Part shown: one piece after another, positions 13,950 through 27,400 of the stretch | Numbering within the stretch: position 1 is the first letter of the stretch | How the letters are laid out: the number at the start of each line of letters is the position of its first letter | NCBI GenBank assembly: GCA_036583965.1 | Contig: JAZBQD010000022.1 | Coordinates: 2,476,001-2,540,000 of the forward strand | Length of the DNA: 64,000 nt | Reading direction: 5' to 3' | Source of the DNA: Prunella strophiata | Taxonomy: Eukaryota > Chordata > Aves > Passeriformes > Prunellidae | The notes under the pieces: generated by a model | Databases searched by the model: none | What the model was told of the DNA's origin: nothing | What the model saw: only the letters and a program-made list of their open reading frames with translations | Made by a program: the position numbers and the translations under genes

Positions 13950-14350
13950 AAGAATCATGGAATTGTAAAGGTTGGAAAAGACGGCTAAGATCATCAAGAT
14001 CCAAATGTACATGAAGAAAGCCTACAAGGAAGATGGAGAGGGACTTTTCATAAGAGCATTTGGTGACAGGACAAGAAGGAATGACCTCAAACTGAAAGAG
14101 AACAGGTTTAGATGAGATATTAGGAAGAAATTCTTTCCATGAAGCTGTGGCTGCCCCATCCCTGGCAGTGTCCAGGACCATTCCCTGGAACTGTGACTCC
14201 ACTACTTCCCTGGGCACCCTGTGCCAACCCTTTCCACAGAGAGCTTTTTCCTAATATCCAACCTAAACCTCGCCTGGCACAACCTGAGGCCATTTCCTCT
14301 GCTCCTTTCACTTGTTACTTGGCAGAAGAGATTTTGTTGCTTCCCCTTTG
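13950..14350. mobile_element. Composite of CR1 LINE 3' fragments in mixed orientation
   Basis: Three pieces resemble CR1 3' ends. At 13950-14010 AATCATGGAATTG and GGTTGGAAAAGA mark a minus-strand piece. At about 14025-14175 the words GAGAGGGACTTTTCATAAG, AGATATTAGGAAGAAATTC and GCCCCATCCCTGG mark a plus-strand piece. At about 14190-14345 TTTTTCCTAATATCCAACC and TGAGGCCATTTCCTC mark a minus-strand piece. All are short and decayed. Assignment is from memory of avian CR1 consensus. Confidence 0.75.
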
Positions 14351-14599
14351 AGATTCCCCAGCATTGGAGCCAAACCCTGTGCGATATCTGCACCCACCCT
14401 GCAGGGTGAATGAGCCATTCCCCCAAAGCCTTGTATTAAGGCATTGATCCGAGTTAACAATAATCTTTATTTATGTCCTTGATAAATCAGCAGCTCCTTC
14501 AGGCCCAAGTCTCCCAGCAGGACCCCTCGAGAGCCGGGTCCCCCCACACAACCTCTTTGTCACAACCCCTTCCCCTGCTCACACTCAACTTCCCCAACT

Positions 14600-14995
14600 T
14601 CCTAATGTGCCTCTTGGCAAGCCGCAATTTTTCTCCGGGATTATAAATTTCCGCGGTTGCCCTGATCCGGCAGCTGCCGGGCTGCCAGCGCGCCGCGATT
14701 GCTCCCCGGTGACACGAGCAGATCGATTTCTCGCCTCGCAGCGCGCGGGCGGATTAACACAGTGATAAATGGCCGGGGATTGATTTGCACTTAATTGACA
14801 ATTTGGTGAACCTGCTCTAAAACCCCGAGGTTTGGCCCCGGGTAATGGAGCGGGATCGATCCGTGAGGGGAGCGCGGCGCGGGCCGACAGGGGGCGCCAG
14901 AGGCTGCGGCACGGCTGGCGCGGGGCCCTGAGGGCTGAGGGGAGCTGAGGGGAGCGGCGGCGCCTTCCCGCCGCTCGCTGTTCCCGCCTGTGGAG
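14600..14995. promoter_or_regulatory. Orphan CpG island
   Basis: About 400 bp of CpG-dense DNA (CGCGCCGCG, GCGCGCGGGCGG, GAGCGCGGCGCGGG) lies in an otherwise AT-rich gene desert. An embedded AT-rich stretch includes GGATTA (14751) and CACTTAATTGAC. A 241-codon minus-strand open frame over it is explained by CpG richness plus the CR1 piece, so no gene is called. Confidence 0.6.
14884..14901 (+). promoter_or_regulatory. CTCF-like motif
   Basis: CCGACAGGGGGCGCCAGA closely resembles the CTCF core (CAGGGGGCGC). It lies inside the orphan CpG island, where it could mark a domain boundary or loop anchor 3' of LHX3. Confidence 0.45.
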
Positions 14996-15082
14996 CCACA
15001 TCCCTGAAAGGTTAAAAAATCCTGGATGTGGCACCTGTGGACACGGGGGGGTGGTGATCGTGGTGGTGGTGCTGGCGTGGTC

Positions 15083-15450
15083 ATAGAGGCACGGAATGGT
15101 TTGGGTTGGAAGGAGCTCAAAGCTCATCCTCCGCCTTGGCAGGGACGCCTTCCAGCCGGGTCTGGGGCAGCCACAAGTTCTCTGGGGAATCTGTGCCAGG
15201 GCCTCACCACTGTTTTGCTTTGTAATATCCAATCTAAGCCTACTCTCAGTTTGAAGCCGTTCCCCCCTTGTCCCATCACTCCAGACAAAAATAAAATAAT
15301 CTCTCTCCATCTTTCTTGTAGGCTCCTTTCATGTACTGGAAAGTCACAGTTAGCTCACTCCAAGCCTTCTCTTCTCCAGGCTGAGCTACCCCAATTCTCT
15401 CAGTCTTGCCTTACCCAGCTGCTCCGGGAGTGGTTCCAAAGTCATTACCT
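15083..15450 (-). mobile_element. CR1 LINE 3' fragment
   Basis: ATAGAGGCACGGAATGG and TTTGGGTTGGAAGGAGCTC match the end of avian CR1 read on the opposite strand. Further CR1 words follow: GCAGGGACGCCTTCC, GGGCCTCACCACTG, CAGTTTGAAGCCGTTCCCC and TTCTCCAGGCTGAGC. The element is 5'-truncated as usual and has no coding capacity. Confidence 0.85.
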
Positions 15451-18400
15451 CTGGTTTTAGCTGTGGCATTATGTTTATCTTAAATGTAACATAAACTCCC
15501 CCCAGGATCAATCACCTGTGACTACAGGGCTTTATGGACAAAGCAGGAATGGGCTTACTGGCAGGAGTGAAAGTAAAGGCCAGAGAGGAAGTTAATTAAC
15601 AAAAATTGTAACCTTCGTTTGCCTTTTCTGTCGTCTTGTGTTCTTTCCTTCTGTTGTGCCAAATCCCACAGCTTTTACTCAACAGCCCCACAACACAGTC
15701 TGCATTATATGATAAAAGCTCTGTGCAATTCACGACAGCAGAGCAACATTATCCTCCAGTATTTATCTATTATTTATCACAAAGAACTTTAGAGTTGACA
15801 AGAGAAACACTATGGAGTCAACCTGTTGAACAGCTCGTTTCATCCCCACCTTGTGTTTGGGGTTTCTGAAGGGCTGTGTAACTGCATGGCTGTGTCCCCA
15901 TAGTGAGCACAACTCAGGCACCTCCTGAACATAAAGGATGAATTGGGAGTTTTTCCAGTAACTTTTAAAATTATGACTAACCTGACCTTCAGTTCCAACA
16001 ACAGCATCCACAACCACCTCTGCATTTCAGTCTCTAGGTTACAATTGCTACGTCTGCTAAAAAAAAATTGCAAACACAGATAAATCCTTCTTATTGAAGA
16101 ATTACTTTAGGCTTCACACCTTCTCTTCCTGCTCACCCCAGTGCCACCTTCTCCCGGGAAGCTGGCACAAACTGATAATGAGTTTCAGTTTGTGAAACAA
16201 ATGCAGGACTCCAGAAAGGATGAGTCAATCGTTTGACAGAGCAGAGTGAATCCTGCATTTCCCCAGCCATGTGTGCACATGTGAAGAACCCCTCTCCCTG
16301 GAACTGCAGAGTTCCTCCTGAAAACAATTACACAAACTGCAGCACACACTGCCCCCACAATGGGCTCTGACCCTGCAAGGCAGCCCTTCCTTGAGGAAAA
16401 TCAGTTTTTCCCAACTCCAGGACTCGTCTCCAGCTCTGCTTCAACCAAGGATGACAGTGCTACCAAAAAACCCAATCCACCTTGCCTACAAGACTTCTAG
16501 ACTATTGTGTTACACTGGTTATATAATGGAAAGGAGATAGAGAAGCAAATTAATCACATGGGATAAAGAAAAGATCTTTTTAATGTTACCTGTAGCTTTG
16601 TGGCATCTTCATACTGATTACAGCAAAGGGAAAATAGAAGCTGAGTCAGAATGCACTGTCAATACATTTTGTTGGAAATGAAAGAACAGGTTTACTAGTT
16701 AATTAAGAACCATATCAAAAGCAGCTAAAATTACATGGAAAGAAAAACTTGAAATTTCTCTGGCCCCAGAATGACCTTCACTCCTGCCTGAAGCTCCCTT
16801 TGTATGCTCTTTAGCCAAATCTCTGTGTGTTCCTTACCTGGAGAAACAGGAAAGTAGCTGAGGGTGCCAGGAAGCAAAATAACAGTGGTTGGCATAATAA
16901 ATAAATGCAGAGTTATAACTCCTGCCATGAAGAGGGTTTAAATAATTGTATGTTCAATGATTTTATCTCCTTGTGCAAGAATCAGGAGGTAAAATAAAAC
17001 CTGATACTGCTAGAATGAAATAGCACCTGCTGACAATTCCAGTGTGGTAAAAGCTGGTGACTGCTGAGCATTCGTGTTTTAATTATTGGACACACATAAA
17101 TCATTTATTACACATTGATTTGTTTTTTAAGAATGTTTTGGTAGTGTGAAAACAGCTGGTAATTAACTTGTGATCAGATAGATTTAGCCCCTTAGCAAAG
17201 CAGGGGGAACATCTGAAGGCTTATGTTTATCAACCATTTCACTTTTCATTCTAAAAACAAGTCCAAAGCTCACCAATTCTTGCTGAAGACATGGAAATTA
17301 TTTTGTGGAAAGTCATAAAAAATTGTAAGAATTCTCCCTGTCCAGAAGAACCAAAAGTAAAGATTTCAGATTCATAAGAATTCAGACTGTGCCTGTGATT
17401 TTTATTCTACTCTTAAGCTGTATCCAGAGGAACAGCTAATTGGAAACTGGGAGTTCATTAGTTGTTCAGAAAAGCAATATTGGTAGAAATAGCTGAATCC
17501 TTGGTACAGCACAAGTCTGGCCCTTATCCTCAGTGTCCTTCTGCTGGCCCCAGTGGGTCAGGGTTTCACCCAAAGCCTTGAAAGCTTTTCAGCAGAGAAA
17601 TTGTTTTATTTACTGCACTTTTACAATGAAACTCTTAATAAAGAGACTTTCCTCTGAAAACAAGCAAGGAGGAACGGAAATGAGCTGCTTTGTAATCAGC
17701 CAAGTCAAAGCAGCAAATGAACCTGGCTGGTTTGAGTTTCTCATTTGGTTGCTATTCAATGCCACTGCTATTTCTGAGCATGGTGGTGCAGCCAAGTCTG
17801 GAAATGGAGGGATTTGGAAAACAACAGGAAGAAATCCCATATCCCCTACCTGTCCTGTGAAATGCTACAGGAGACCCCTGGATAATTATTGCCCATGGCA
17901 ATCTGGGTCTGCACCCGGGGACAGAGGGTTAAGCCCAAGTTATTTTGAACAATAGATTTCACTTTATTTTCCTGTTTCCTACTTTGCAGACTTACATTCT
18001 GAGGCTTTACTACTTAATCCCCGCTGTAGTAATAAAAATTTTTAATCCTGTGTTTAAAATATGAGATTTACTTGTCAAAATCTGGATATACAGCATGGAA
18101 TTATAATCGCTGTTCAGCAAAAGCAATTCCCCTCAAGTTCAGGCTGCTGTTTGAGAGAGCCTGGCAGGTGCTTTGTGTCAGCACTGGAGGAATGTGCAGA
18201 CTGCAGGGTCACAGCAGCTTTTCCCTGCACACTGGGGACACAAGTTCACACAGCATTTCATAGGTAGCAGCTCAGATTTCCCATTTTTCTCTGATTTCGT
18301 GTTTTAATCCCCCTATTCTTGCTGGGGTGGTAATAGCAAGTTTGGGCTCCCTCAGCCAGCACCTGCCAGGACCATTACTACCTGGCAATTAATGGGTAAA

Positions 18401-21400
18401 GCATTCATCCAGCACAAAGTTAAGAGCAGGTTTTTCACAGACAACACCACAACCACAACTGGGCACTGCCCAGCTTTGCACAGACTTGAGTCAGGGAATT
18501 TTTGGCACCAGGAAAGCCTTGGAAGCCTCAGCAGGGATCACTCCCCTGCACTGGGCACCCTTAGCAGGCCAGGATGCCCAGACCAGCCAGGCACTGCCCC
18601 AAAGGGTCAAGGTTAAACTTCTCCTGATTTAAAGTTGAGATGCTGATAAGGAGCAGATGTGGGATCTAACACAGATTAACATCCAATTGCCAGCACTGCC
18701 TCTCTGGGAGAGGGAATTCTAGGCTGACCTCACCACTTCAATAATAAACTTGAAATATATTCCTCACTGGAACAACATTTAGTTTCCTCACCCAATATTT
18801 ATTCAGAGCAGATTTGGAATGTGCCACACCTACCCATATTGTGTTACAATAATATGACAGAAAATATTAAACTCCTTATGTCTTAGTGTGGTAAAATTAA
18901 TGCCAATATCCCTCAGCTGTTTACTGGATTCTTAAATAGCTCTAAGCTCTCACACAGGTGTACAGATATTGGAATAATTCTGTTTCCAACAGAAGCCCAT
19001 CCAGAAAAAAGTTAGATGCCAATTTATCAACTGTTATTCTGGATTTTCTTATGTTTGATTTCTTTTGAGACAATAAGCTGGGAGTGTTGTATTTATCCCA
19101 GTGCCACCTCTCCCAGTGTTAATCTTCTCCCAGATGGAGAAAAAGAGAAGTTACTACTTGGATTATTTTTTTCCCCTTCAGATTCCACCGTTCCCTTTTC
19201 CAGGTCATCTCCCTTATTAATTACAAAATTTGGTGCTAGAAAAGGAAGCATACAATGAGCCAACTTGTGGCAGGCAAAGGTCATTACTCTGGGATGTTTT
19301 CAGAGTACCTGCTTATTTCACCATTACTTTGAGATTGAATAAGATAAGATTCTGTAGGTTAGAAACAATAGCAAGAACACTTTCCCTTCCTGGCTTAAAG
19401 AAGGTTTAAATCTCAGGTGAGCAAAAGGAAACCTAGGAATAGTGATTATTTTTTCTTAATGGAAAATTATAGCAACTAAATCATCCTTCATGCTAGATAT
19501 GACAGACCTTAGCACTTTGAAGTGATTGATTTTTAAATGATATGATTTCATGGTTGAAGCAGTAATACTCTTTGCTTTTGCAGACCCTGTGTATCATCCT
19601 ATTCCTTGCCCAGCAGAGACACCATTAAGTAGCAATTTGGGACATTTATTACTAGAGATGGAGATAAAATTACATTATTTTACTTGTACAATGCCCACAT
19701 GTCTCAGCCATACCAGGTCACATGCACTACCCAGGGCTGGCTTTCCCCAGGACATGGTGCTGCCCTGCTGGTTGCTGTTTTCCTGAGAACTGCTCCAGTG
19801 GCCTCTTCCTGGTCAGGAAATGAAGACACAGCTGCTGGATGGGCCACCCAAATCCCACCTGCAGCCTGCCCTGCCTTTCACCCTGTTGGTTAAACCACTG
19901 CTTCATTCAGGGAAAGAACATCTTCAAGGAAGACATCAAAAGCATTTTAAATGCAATCAGCCCTCAGCCAAATATCTCACTTGGTTATCCTGACTTGAAA
20001 ACCTGTGCTGCAGAATCAGAGTTGGGCTCTAGCCCCAGTAGCTGGATAAAATAAAGATATTCTCTCTGCCTTGTTGGACCCAGCACAGACTCCCTTCCCA
20101 GCACATCTTTGTCCAAACACTGTGACCTAAACTGCTACAAATGGAGCCAACCTTTCCATCAAGAAAGCCTTAATTTATGGTGAGCAAAGAACAACAAATC
20201 ACAGCCCCTCAGATTTATGGCCCCCAGGATCTGAATTGACCATAGAGCACAGCAGCCTTTCCAGCACTCTAGTCATTTCTTTATTAAAGTTGAAAATATC
20301 AAATCTGCATGCATGCAGAGCCACCCCATCTGAATTTTATGTAAAGTGCACAATAAGTTTATGGATGGTAGTAACATATTACTCCTTGTAATTTCATTAT
20401 GTAAAAAGACACAGTTGGGATCTCTTAGGCCCCTATTTCAACATTTATGAATTAAATAACAGAATGTATGCAAGGCTGGAATTGGAGAACAACATTTTCC
20501 AACAGGCAGAATTGATGAGGAAGGGTTCTCGGTATTTTATCAGGCTGTAACAAACTCTTTGCTGCCTAATTAGAGAGAATATGACAGAGAATATGCAAAA
20601 CTTAATGCAAATTTAGGACCTTGGAACAAACCCACCCTGAACTGCAGTTCCAGTATCAGACCTGGGTGCAAGCTTTAGGACTTGTGTCTGTCAGCAGGAG
20701 AAGTGGGAACCCCTTGGTCAATCCAGAAGCCCAAATGGTTACTCCAGCAGCTGTGTGGATAAGCCATTACTGTATCTCATCAAACTATAAAAATGTGGTC
20801 ATGCCCTGGGTCTGTTCCTCCCCTCACCCCCACTCCCAGAAATCTTGAGATTAATTTCATTAAAAGTCCAATAGTTTGGTCACAAAGGCTGTACAACCAA
20901 GGAAGGAAAATCCTGGAGCAGATTCTGGGTTTATGATGTTATGCATGGGACATCTCATGCCCTGAGTTAAGTAAACTCTAACCTGTTTGGGCAATGCCTT
21001 TTGGTCCATAGAAATGCCATTATTTAGACTATCACAATCAATAAATTGGATTTTGCTTTTGCAAGTGAAAGGGCTGTTATTTTTCATACAGTTTGTCAAT
21101 AGGCTCCTGGTTAGGAGATATATGAAAGATATTCTACACAGGCCAGAGAGTTATGAGCTCTCAGGCAGATGAATTATTTAAGTTCTTTTCACTTCTATAA
21201 AAAAATAAATACAGAGATGGCCAAAACAGATGCCATAAATTGTGGGTTTGATGGAGGATTTCCATCTTTCCTTGTCTGTTCTAAAAAGCCTGGGTTCTTT
21301 GTGCTGAAAATCCTTTTACCATTTGCATCTGTGCAGTGAAAGACATTATTATACACTGAAATAGTGCCCTGTGAAGTGGACTTACAGGTGAAGACTTACT

Positions 21401-24400
21401 GCACTCACAGCTGTTGGGTCACACTGGGAACTGAAGCAGCCAAAGACATTTCATTCCCTCCCTGGTCTGGACCCCAGGAAAAGGCAGGAGGGCACAGTAT
21501 CTTCCATTTTTTCTGACACCCCTGTTATTCCTGCCTTTCTGCCAGTCTAGCAATTACCTGTCCCCATGAGCTACTGTAAAGAAATCTCAAAGGAAAGTAA
21601 GTAATCATAAAAATTATTTGAGAATACAACAAACTCTGTGGGATCTGGACAGAGAGTTCCTATGTTCCAGTGGTTTGAAATCTGTCTTCCAACCTTTGCC
21701 CCCAGTCTCTCTCTAGCCCTCACTATCCCAACTCAGCAGAATTTCTACCCTGCCATGATCCATTATTTAATCCTAATGTGCTCTATATACCTCATCAGCA
21801 TGTTCAATACATATCTTTTCATTTACAAGTCTGCTCTCAAGAGCCAGGACAGAGAACAGGGCCTCTTTGCTGCCAGATGCTGCTGGGATGTTTAAGCAGA
21901 AGGGGAATTCTTACATCCAATCTCATGTATTAGGATATTGGTTCCTTTTCCCCACCAGCAAATGCTTGGAGCACTCTAAGCCAGCCAGCCCTGCCCTTGC
22001 TGTTTCCTTACCCAATCCACTCTAGTTAAATACCTTTTTCATAAGGAGTTTTAAATTATAAGTCTAAATGAGGCCAATAAATTATACTTCATAAAATCCT
22101 GTGCACATCATTTCCTCACAGAAGAGGCTCCAAAGAAATATTTTCCATGCCACCACCTATGTTCCCATCCCTTTGCAATATAACATTTATTCTAATATTA
22201 AAATGGCAGCTGCTCTATAAATTGTGAATCATTAGCACTCTTCATTGATTTTTCCCTTGCAGCCTGCAACCCTGGGCAGCGACTGCGTGTGAATATCAGT
22301 CTATTGGATTGAGATTCATATCCTATTTGAGGGTCAAAGACCAAGACCTCGTGAGCTTGAACTTCTATCAGCCTAAAGCTGATCAATACCTGGAGATGTA
22401 TTTGATCCTGGCTGCTAGCACAGATTAAGTGGCCATAAATACAATCAAAAACCTGAGGCTGCTGGGGGAGCAGGAGCCCAGCAGAGATGCCAGCTCCAGT
22501 GGGATTTCTGGGAGCAGGGACAAACCTGCAGGGCTGGGTCCTGTAATTTTGGGGAGGCTCAGCCCAGCATGCAGCTGCTGGAGGAAGAAAGGAGGATTTG
22601 CAGCAGACACAGGATGCAGTGCTGTTTTCCATGATGTTCCTGTTGGGCATGGGACCACTTCGAGTTCCCACACCCCAGGTACCCCAGGATGTGAGGGGAC
22701 TGCTCCTGACAGGGATCAGAGCCAGCTGCACAACCACTGCTCAGCTTGGCATGGACACCACGGGTGGAAACACTGGGAGGATTAATTGAAAAACATTAAA
22801 CAGATCAAGTAAGTCCCTTTTTCCCCTGTGTTCCCTCTCCCCCTCTGTCTCCAAGTGAAACTTTAAATATATGATTAAAATGACCTATTAAAGAGAAGAG
22901 ACTCATTCCATTTGAGTATATTAATGGTGATTCTCTGCTGGCTGAGGAAGAAAAAAATCCATAATCATAAGCCTTATTAAAGAACAATATCCTTCGAGAG
23001 CTTATTGTTTTCCCCTTTAGAGAGTGCGAAGCCTTGAAAAATAGACATGGAAACAGAGAGAAATAAAGACACTGTGTTGCACTGCTCCAGACACCACAGC
23101 ACTCAGGGAAATTGCCTCCCTGTTTTTAGGCATGTTTACAACAGGCCTATTTGCACTATTACCTTTGATCCTAAACTCTAATTTAAATTATTCTTTTAAA
23201 CGCTTGGGAGATCAAGAAGGGAAATAATTAGAAGTGGCAGGAAGTCTGAAAAAGCAAGAGGCTCTTCTCTGCAGAAAGTGGCTGTGAGATGGGGTGGAGG
23301 ATGCAACCCTGGGCAAGCAGCAAAGGACACAAACCATCCTTGCAGTGTGTGGGGGCACCAGTGGCACCATCAGGGCACCTGCAGGATGCAGCTCCCTCGG
23401 TGCTGATTTTAGGAGAGAAGCCTCTGTCTGGCTATAATCAAATACAAGCTGGTGTTTATATTTACATGGTTTCATGTCCTTGTGGTGTCCTTGGGGGGAA
23501 GAGACTTCATTATCATAAAGAATATGTTTTTATTCCACTACATAAGTACTACTTATTATAGTCTCATATATTTTCTGACACTACCAAGGGGTCTTTATTG
23601 TTGTACATCAAGGTCACTGACAAGTAATATATTCAATCTATTAAGTTATTAGGGAGATAAATAATTTGGATGCAAGCTGAACTCTGAACTTTTACCTTTT
23701 CCCCTGACAGCCGGGTAGTTTCTTGGCATTCACACTAATCTCAGCTCTGCTTGAATAGTAATTCCATTAGGGTTATGGCTGCAGCTATACATATGCAATG
23801 ACCTCAAACACAATTTCTTTATGGACATGGGCAATAGGAATATTAAAATTTTAAGCCAAAGAGGATGTAATGTAACTTTACATTATTTATTGTAGACACA
23901 AATCCTTTATAATATTAAAGGATAAAGAATTAATAAAAGAAAGATCCCATAAACAATCCATAAAGTCAAATGTAGTTCTTGATTTAATGCAATTGCTTTT
24001 TAGTGTCTTGTGGTTACAGACTTGCACTTCATTAAAAAAAATCTAGTCAAGAATCGGGAGCATCCTGGTAACTCAGTGGTCCCTGGGTGGTTTGGAAAGC
24101 AGCTTTAACCCTCTGGCTCTGCTTGTGACAATCTACCCAGGGATGGTCATAAACCAAGGGGTTGGTAAGCTTAATCCAGAGTTATTTCAGTTATTTCAGT
24201 CCCTGCAACCAGGACTAACTGGTTATTTCAGTCCCTGAAGCTGGGAGCTCTGCACCTGCTAAGCAAAGTTTCCCTCTCTGTGAGACCACACAAGCCAGAT
24301 CTTCCTGCTGCCAGGACACCTTGGGATTGGCTTGGACCTGACAGTGCCCCAGGGAAAGTCCCTACAATTGGGAAGTTTCTGTTTCTCCCCTCCCAAATAT

Positions 24401-27400
24401 TCCACCAAGTAGTTTTCACTCCTGACAAACCCAGCTGCAGGGACTAGTGTGCCTCTGAAGCTGCAATATGGGAACATCATGTGCCAGATTCTGGGAAAGG
24501 AAATCTTCCCTGAACACTGGAGCAAGGACACAACTTTCCTCCAGGCTGATGTGGTGTGGTCCTGGTATCCAAACTTTAACTATGCCAAAATCACATCAGA
24601 TTTGGTAGGTGTTGAAAACCAAGGTGGTAAAGCTGCTTTCATGTAAATTCTCTCTAATTTGGACCTCTAATGTCAAGAGAATGTAAACTTTGCTGAAAAA
24701 ACCAGCAACCTAAATTAGCTAAACTTTGGTGGGAGCTTTTCTCTAATGAGAACAGAATGAAAGTGGAGGAAATAAACCAACGAGACTTTCCTATTGAGTT
24801 TTATATTGCAAATACCTGCTGCTGTAACATGTGGCCAGAGAACAACTATGATTATTACTTTTTTCCCTGTGTTTATTTGGGATTTGAGCTTGGGATACAT
24901 ATGAGAGAGTGTTCTAATTACCTCCTGGGCATTCTAGAACTACCACTGTTAACTAACCTGGACTATTTTTCCAGAGGGAGGAATAGCTGTGTGATCCTGC
25001 CTCTAACTGCCCAGGGAGATGTTTTATTCCTGCTGCTGAAGACAGGAGTCAAACCCATCTGGGCTGTAACACTGCCACAGTCAGAGTTCAAGCACTTCTT
25101 TTCACATTCTCCATTCTAGCTTCTTTTTTTTCCTCCTCCCTCATTCATCATCCCCTGCCCACACCCTCTCACCACTCCTCAGTGTCCTCTTCCAACTGGG
25201 AAATCTCCCAGGGGCTCAGAGCAAGTTGTTCCCCAGGCACCTGCAGCCCCCACCCCACTCTCCCTGGGATCTGGACACAAAACAGCCCCCCCAGCACCCA
25301 GCCCATGCAGAGCTGCCCAAATCCCTCCCTCAGCCCCAGGGCAGCAGGAGCTTTGCCCACAGGGAATGTTTGTCTATGATGTTTTCACACTGCAATGTGC
25401 CAATCAATGAGCTGGATCCAGATTTGAGGTTTTTCTCAGTTTTCCTTCTTTTGGGGGGTTGTACTTGTTGGGCATTTGGGCTGCTCCATTTCTGCCCCAA
25501 GCTTTTGTATTGCAATAAACAAAATTCACTTTACAACACCACTTCCAAACCAAGTCTCTCACATGTGCTATTGATTTAGATTTAACAGAACTATTGCTGA
25601 TTAAATAATTACCCATTGATTTCAATAAGTGAATTGGGGGCTACTGAACTTGAGAAAAGAGCCTTTAAGCAGTTAGATTGCAGTAGTGAAGCTGTTCTGC
25701 CCAGCAGGGCTGGTGACCTGTTCACGAGTGGGCACAAAGCCAAGCAGAGTGAGGAGCTTTGGGACTCCCCCCCAGCAGCTGCTCCCTTCCCCAAGTCTGC
25801 TGTTCAATAAATCAGTGATGGATGGGTCTGTCAGGTGGGCACAGCCCTAAAGAACACCCCTGAATTCTGTGGAATGGCTCTTGGGATGCTCCCAGGAATA
25901 GAGTTTGGCCCTTCCAAATGAGCATTCCAGCCTGAGGAGGGGTCCCTGCAGCCATGGTGGGCTGGGATATTCCTGCAGTGTGTGGGGAGCACAGCCCCCT
26001 CTGTCAGGGAGGGACACATGAGGGTTTAGCTCTGCTGCTGCAAATCAAACGAATGACATGGATTTGTGGCCTATCATCTTGACAGCCTCCTTTAAACTGC
26101 TTATTTTAAAACAGGATAAACAGAGGATTAATAACCTTGCAGAACACAGAGAGCCTGGTTCCTCCCAGGGAAGCCTCTGTAACATCCCTCCCCAGCAGCT
26201 GGGCGAGGATCTCAGCCCCCTCCTGCCCTGCACCCTGGAAATTGTGTCCCCAGGAGTGAGCTGTGTCCCCCTCAGCCTGCAGAAATAATTCAGGATGCAC
26301 CCCTGATTCAATTATAGGAATAAGGTGATAGTGAAAGATGATTTTCCTCTGCACTGCTTGATTTAGGAGGAAGATGTCTGTGTAGTAAATCTGAATATTT
26401 TCTTAATCATTCAAATAAAATCATTTCAAGGCCAACTCATGTTCCCACACTGAGGAGCATGTCTGCTCCCTCCACCCCTCACTCAAGCTGGATAGAAATG
26501 CTCTTCCAAAACATTCTTGCAAGTTAAAGCTGTTGAAAAATTGACAGATTCCTTCCAATAAACACAAACACACTTGTATTTACAAGTGAGTAACTCCACT
26601 GAGCAGCACAGGGGGGATTATACCCAAGTCCTCCTGTCACTCAGTCATTTCAGGGCAGATTTTCCATCCGTTGCTGCTGGACAGCCCCACAGAGCCTGTG
26701 GGTGAGCAGGGAACATCAGGAAGGTCCCTTTCACACTTCTGCCAGACCTTGCTGACTTGAAAATGCCACATTTGCAGCAAAGCAGCAGCACATCTAATAA
26801 ATCACATCTGTACACTGCTTTATTCACAGGCACTGACAGTTTAGGATTGACGACACCCAGGGCAACCTAATGTCAAGCACTCCTAATGAAAACTATCCCA
26901 TTTTGCTCCAGTAGCAGCAGCTGCCAACAGACATAATCTACTGGCATATGGAGAAGGCCATGCTAATCCCTGCAAGGTCATTAACAAGAGGGTGAAAATT
27001 ACATGCAAAGCACCAGCTGTGGCATCCCTGCTGCCTCACACTTGCTGTAGCAGGGGCAACAGAGGTGAAAAATGTGGCTACATCTGAGCAGGCCAAGAGT
27101 TGTGGTAGAGCAGAGCTATTTCCACCCCTTCCTTCCCCAAAGCAGGGGTCAGTGCTGCTGAAATTCTTCCTGTGAAAGGAGCTTGGAGACTTTCAAGTGT
27201 CACAAATTCTGCAGTGGCTCAAGGAGAGAAGAGCTGGGGGATGGCTGGAGCTCACAGGGGACCAAGGAGGTCTTGGCTCCCTTGTCACAGAGGCAGGAGC
27301 CATGTCCCACCTTCCCAAGAACCTGACACTGCTGCCCTCAGTGGAACAGATGCAAAGAGCATCTTCACACCCACCTTTCCAAGCAAATCCATGGAGATGT

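Noticed and set aside
14585..15310. 241-codon minus-strand open frame
   Set aside because: It spans a CR1 fragment and a CpG island, where stop codons are rare. No recognisable domain.
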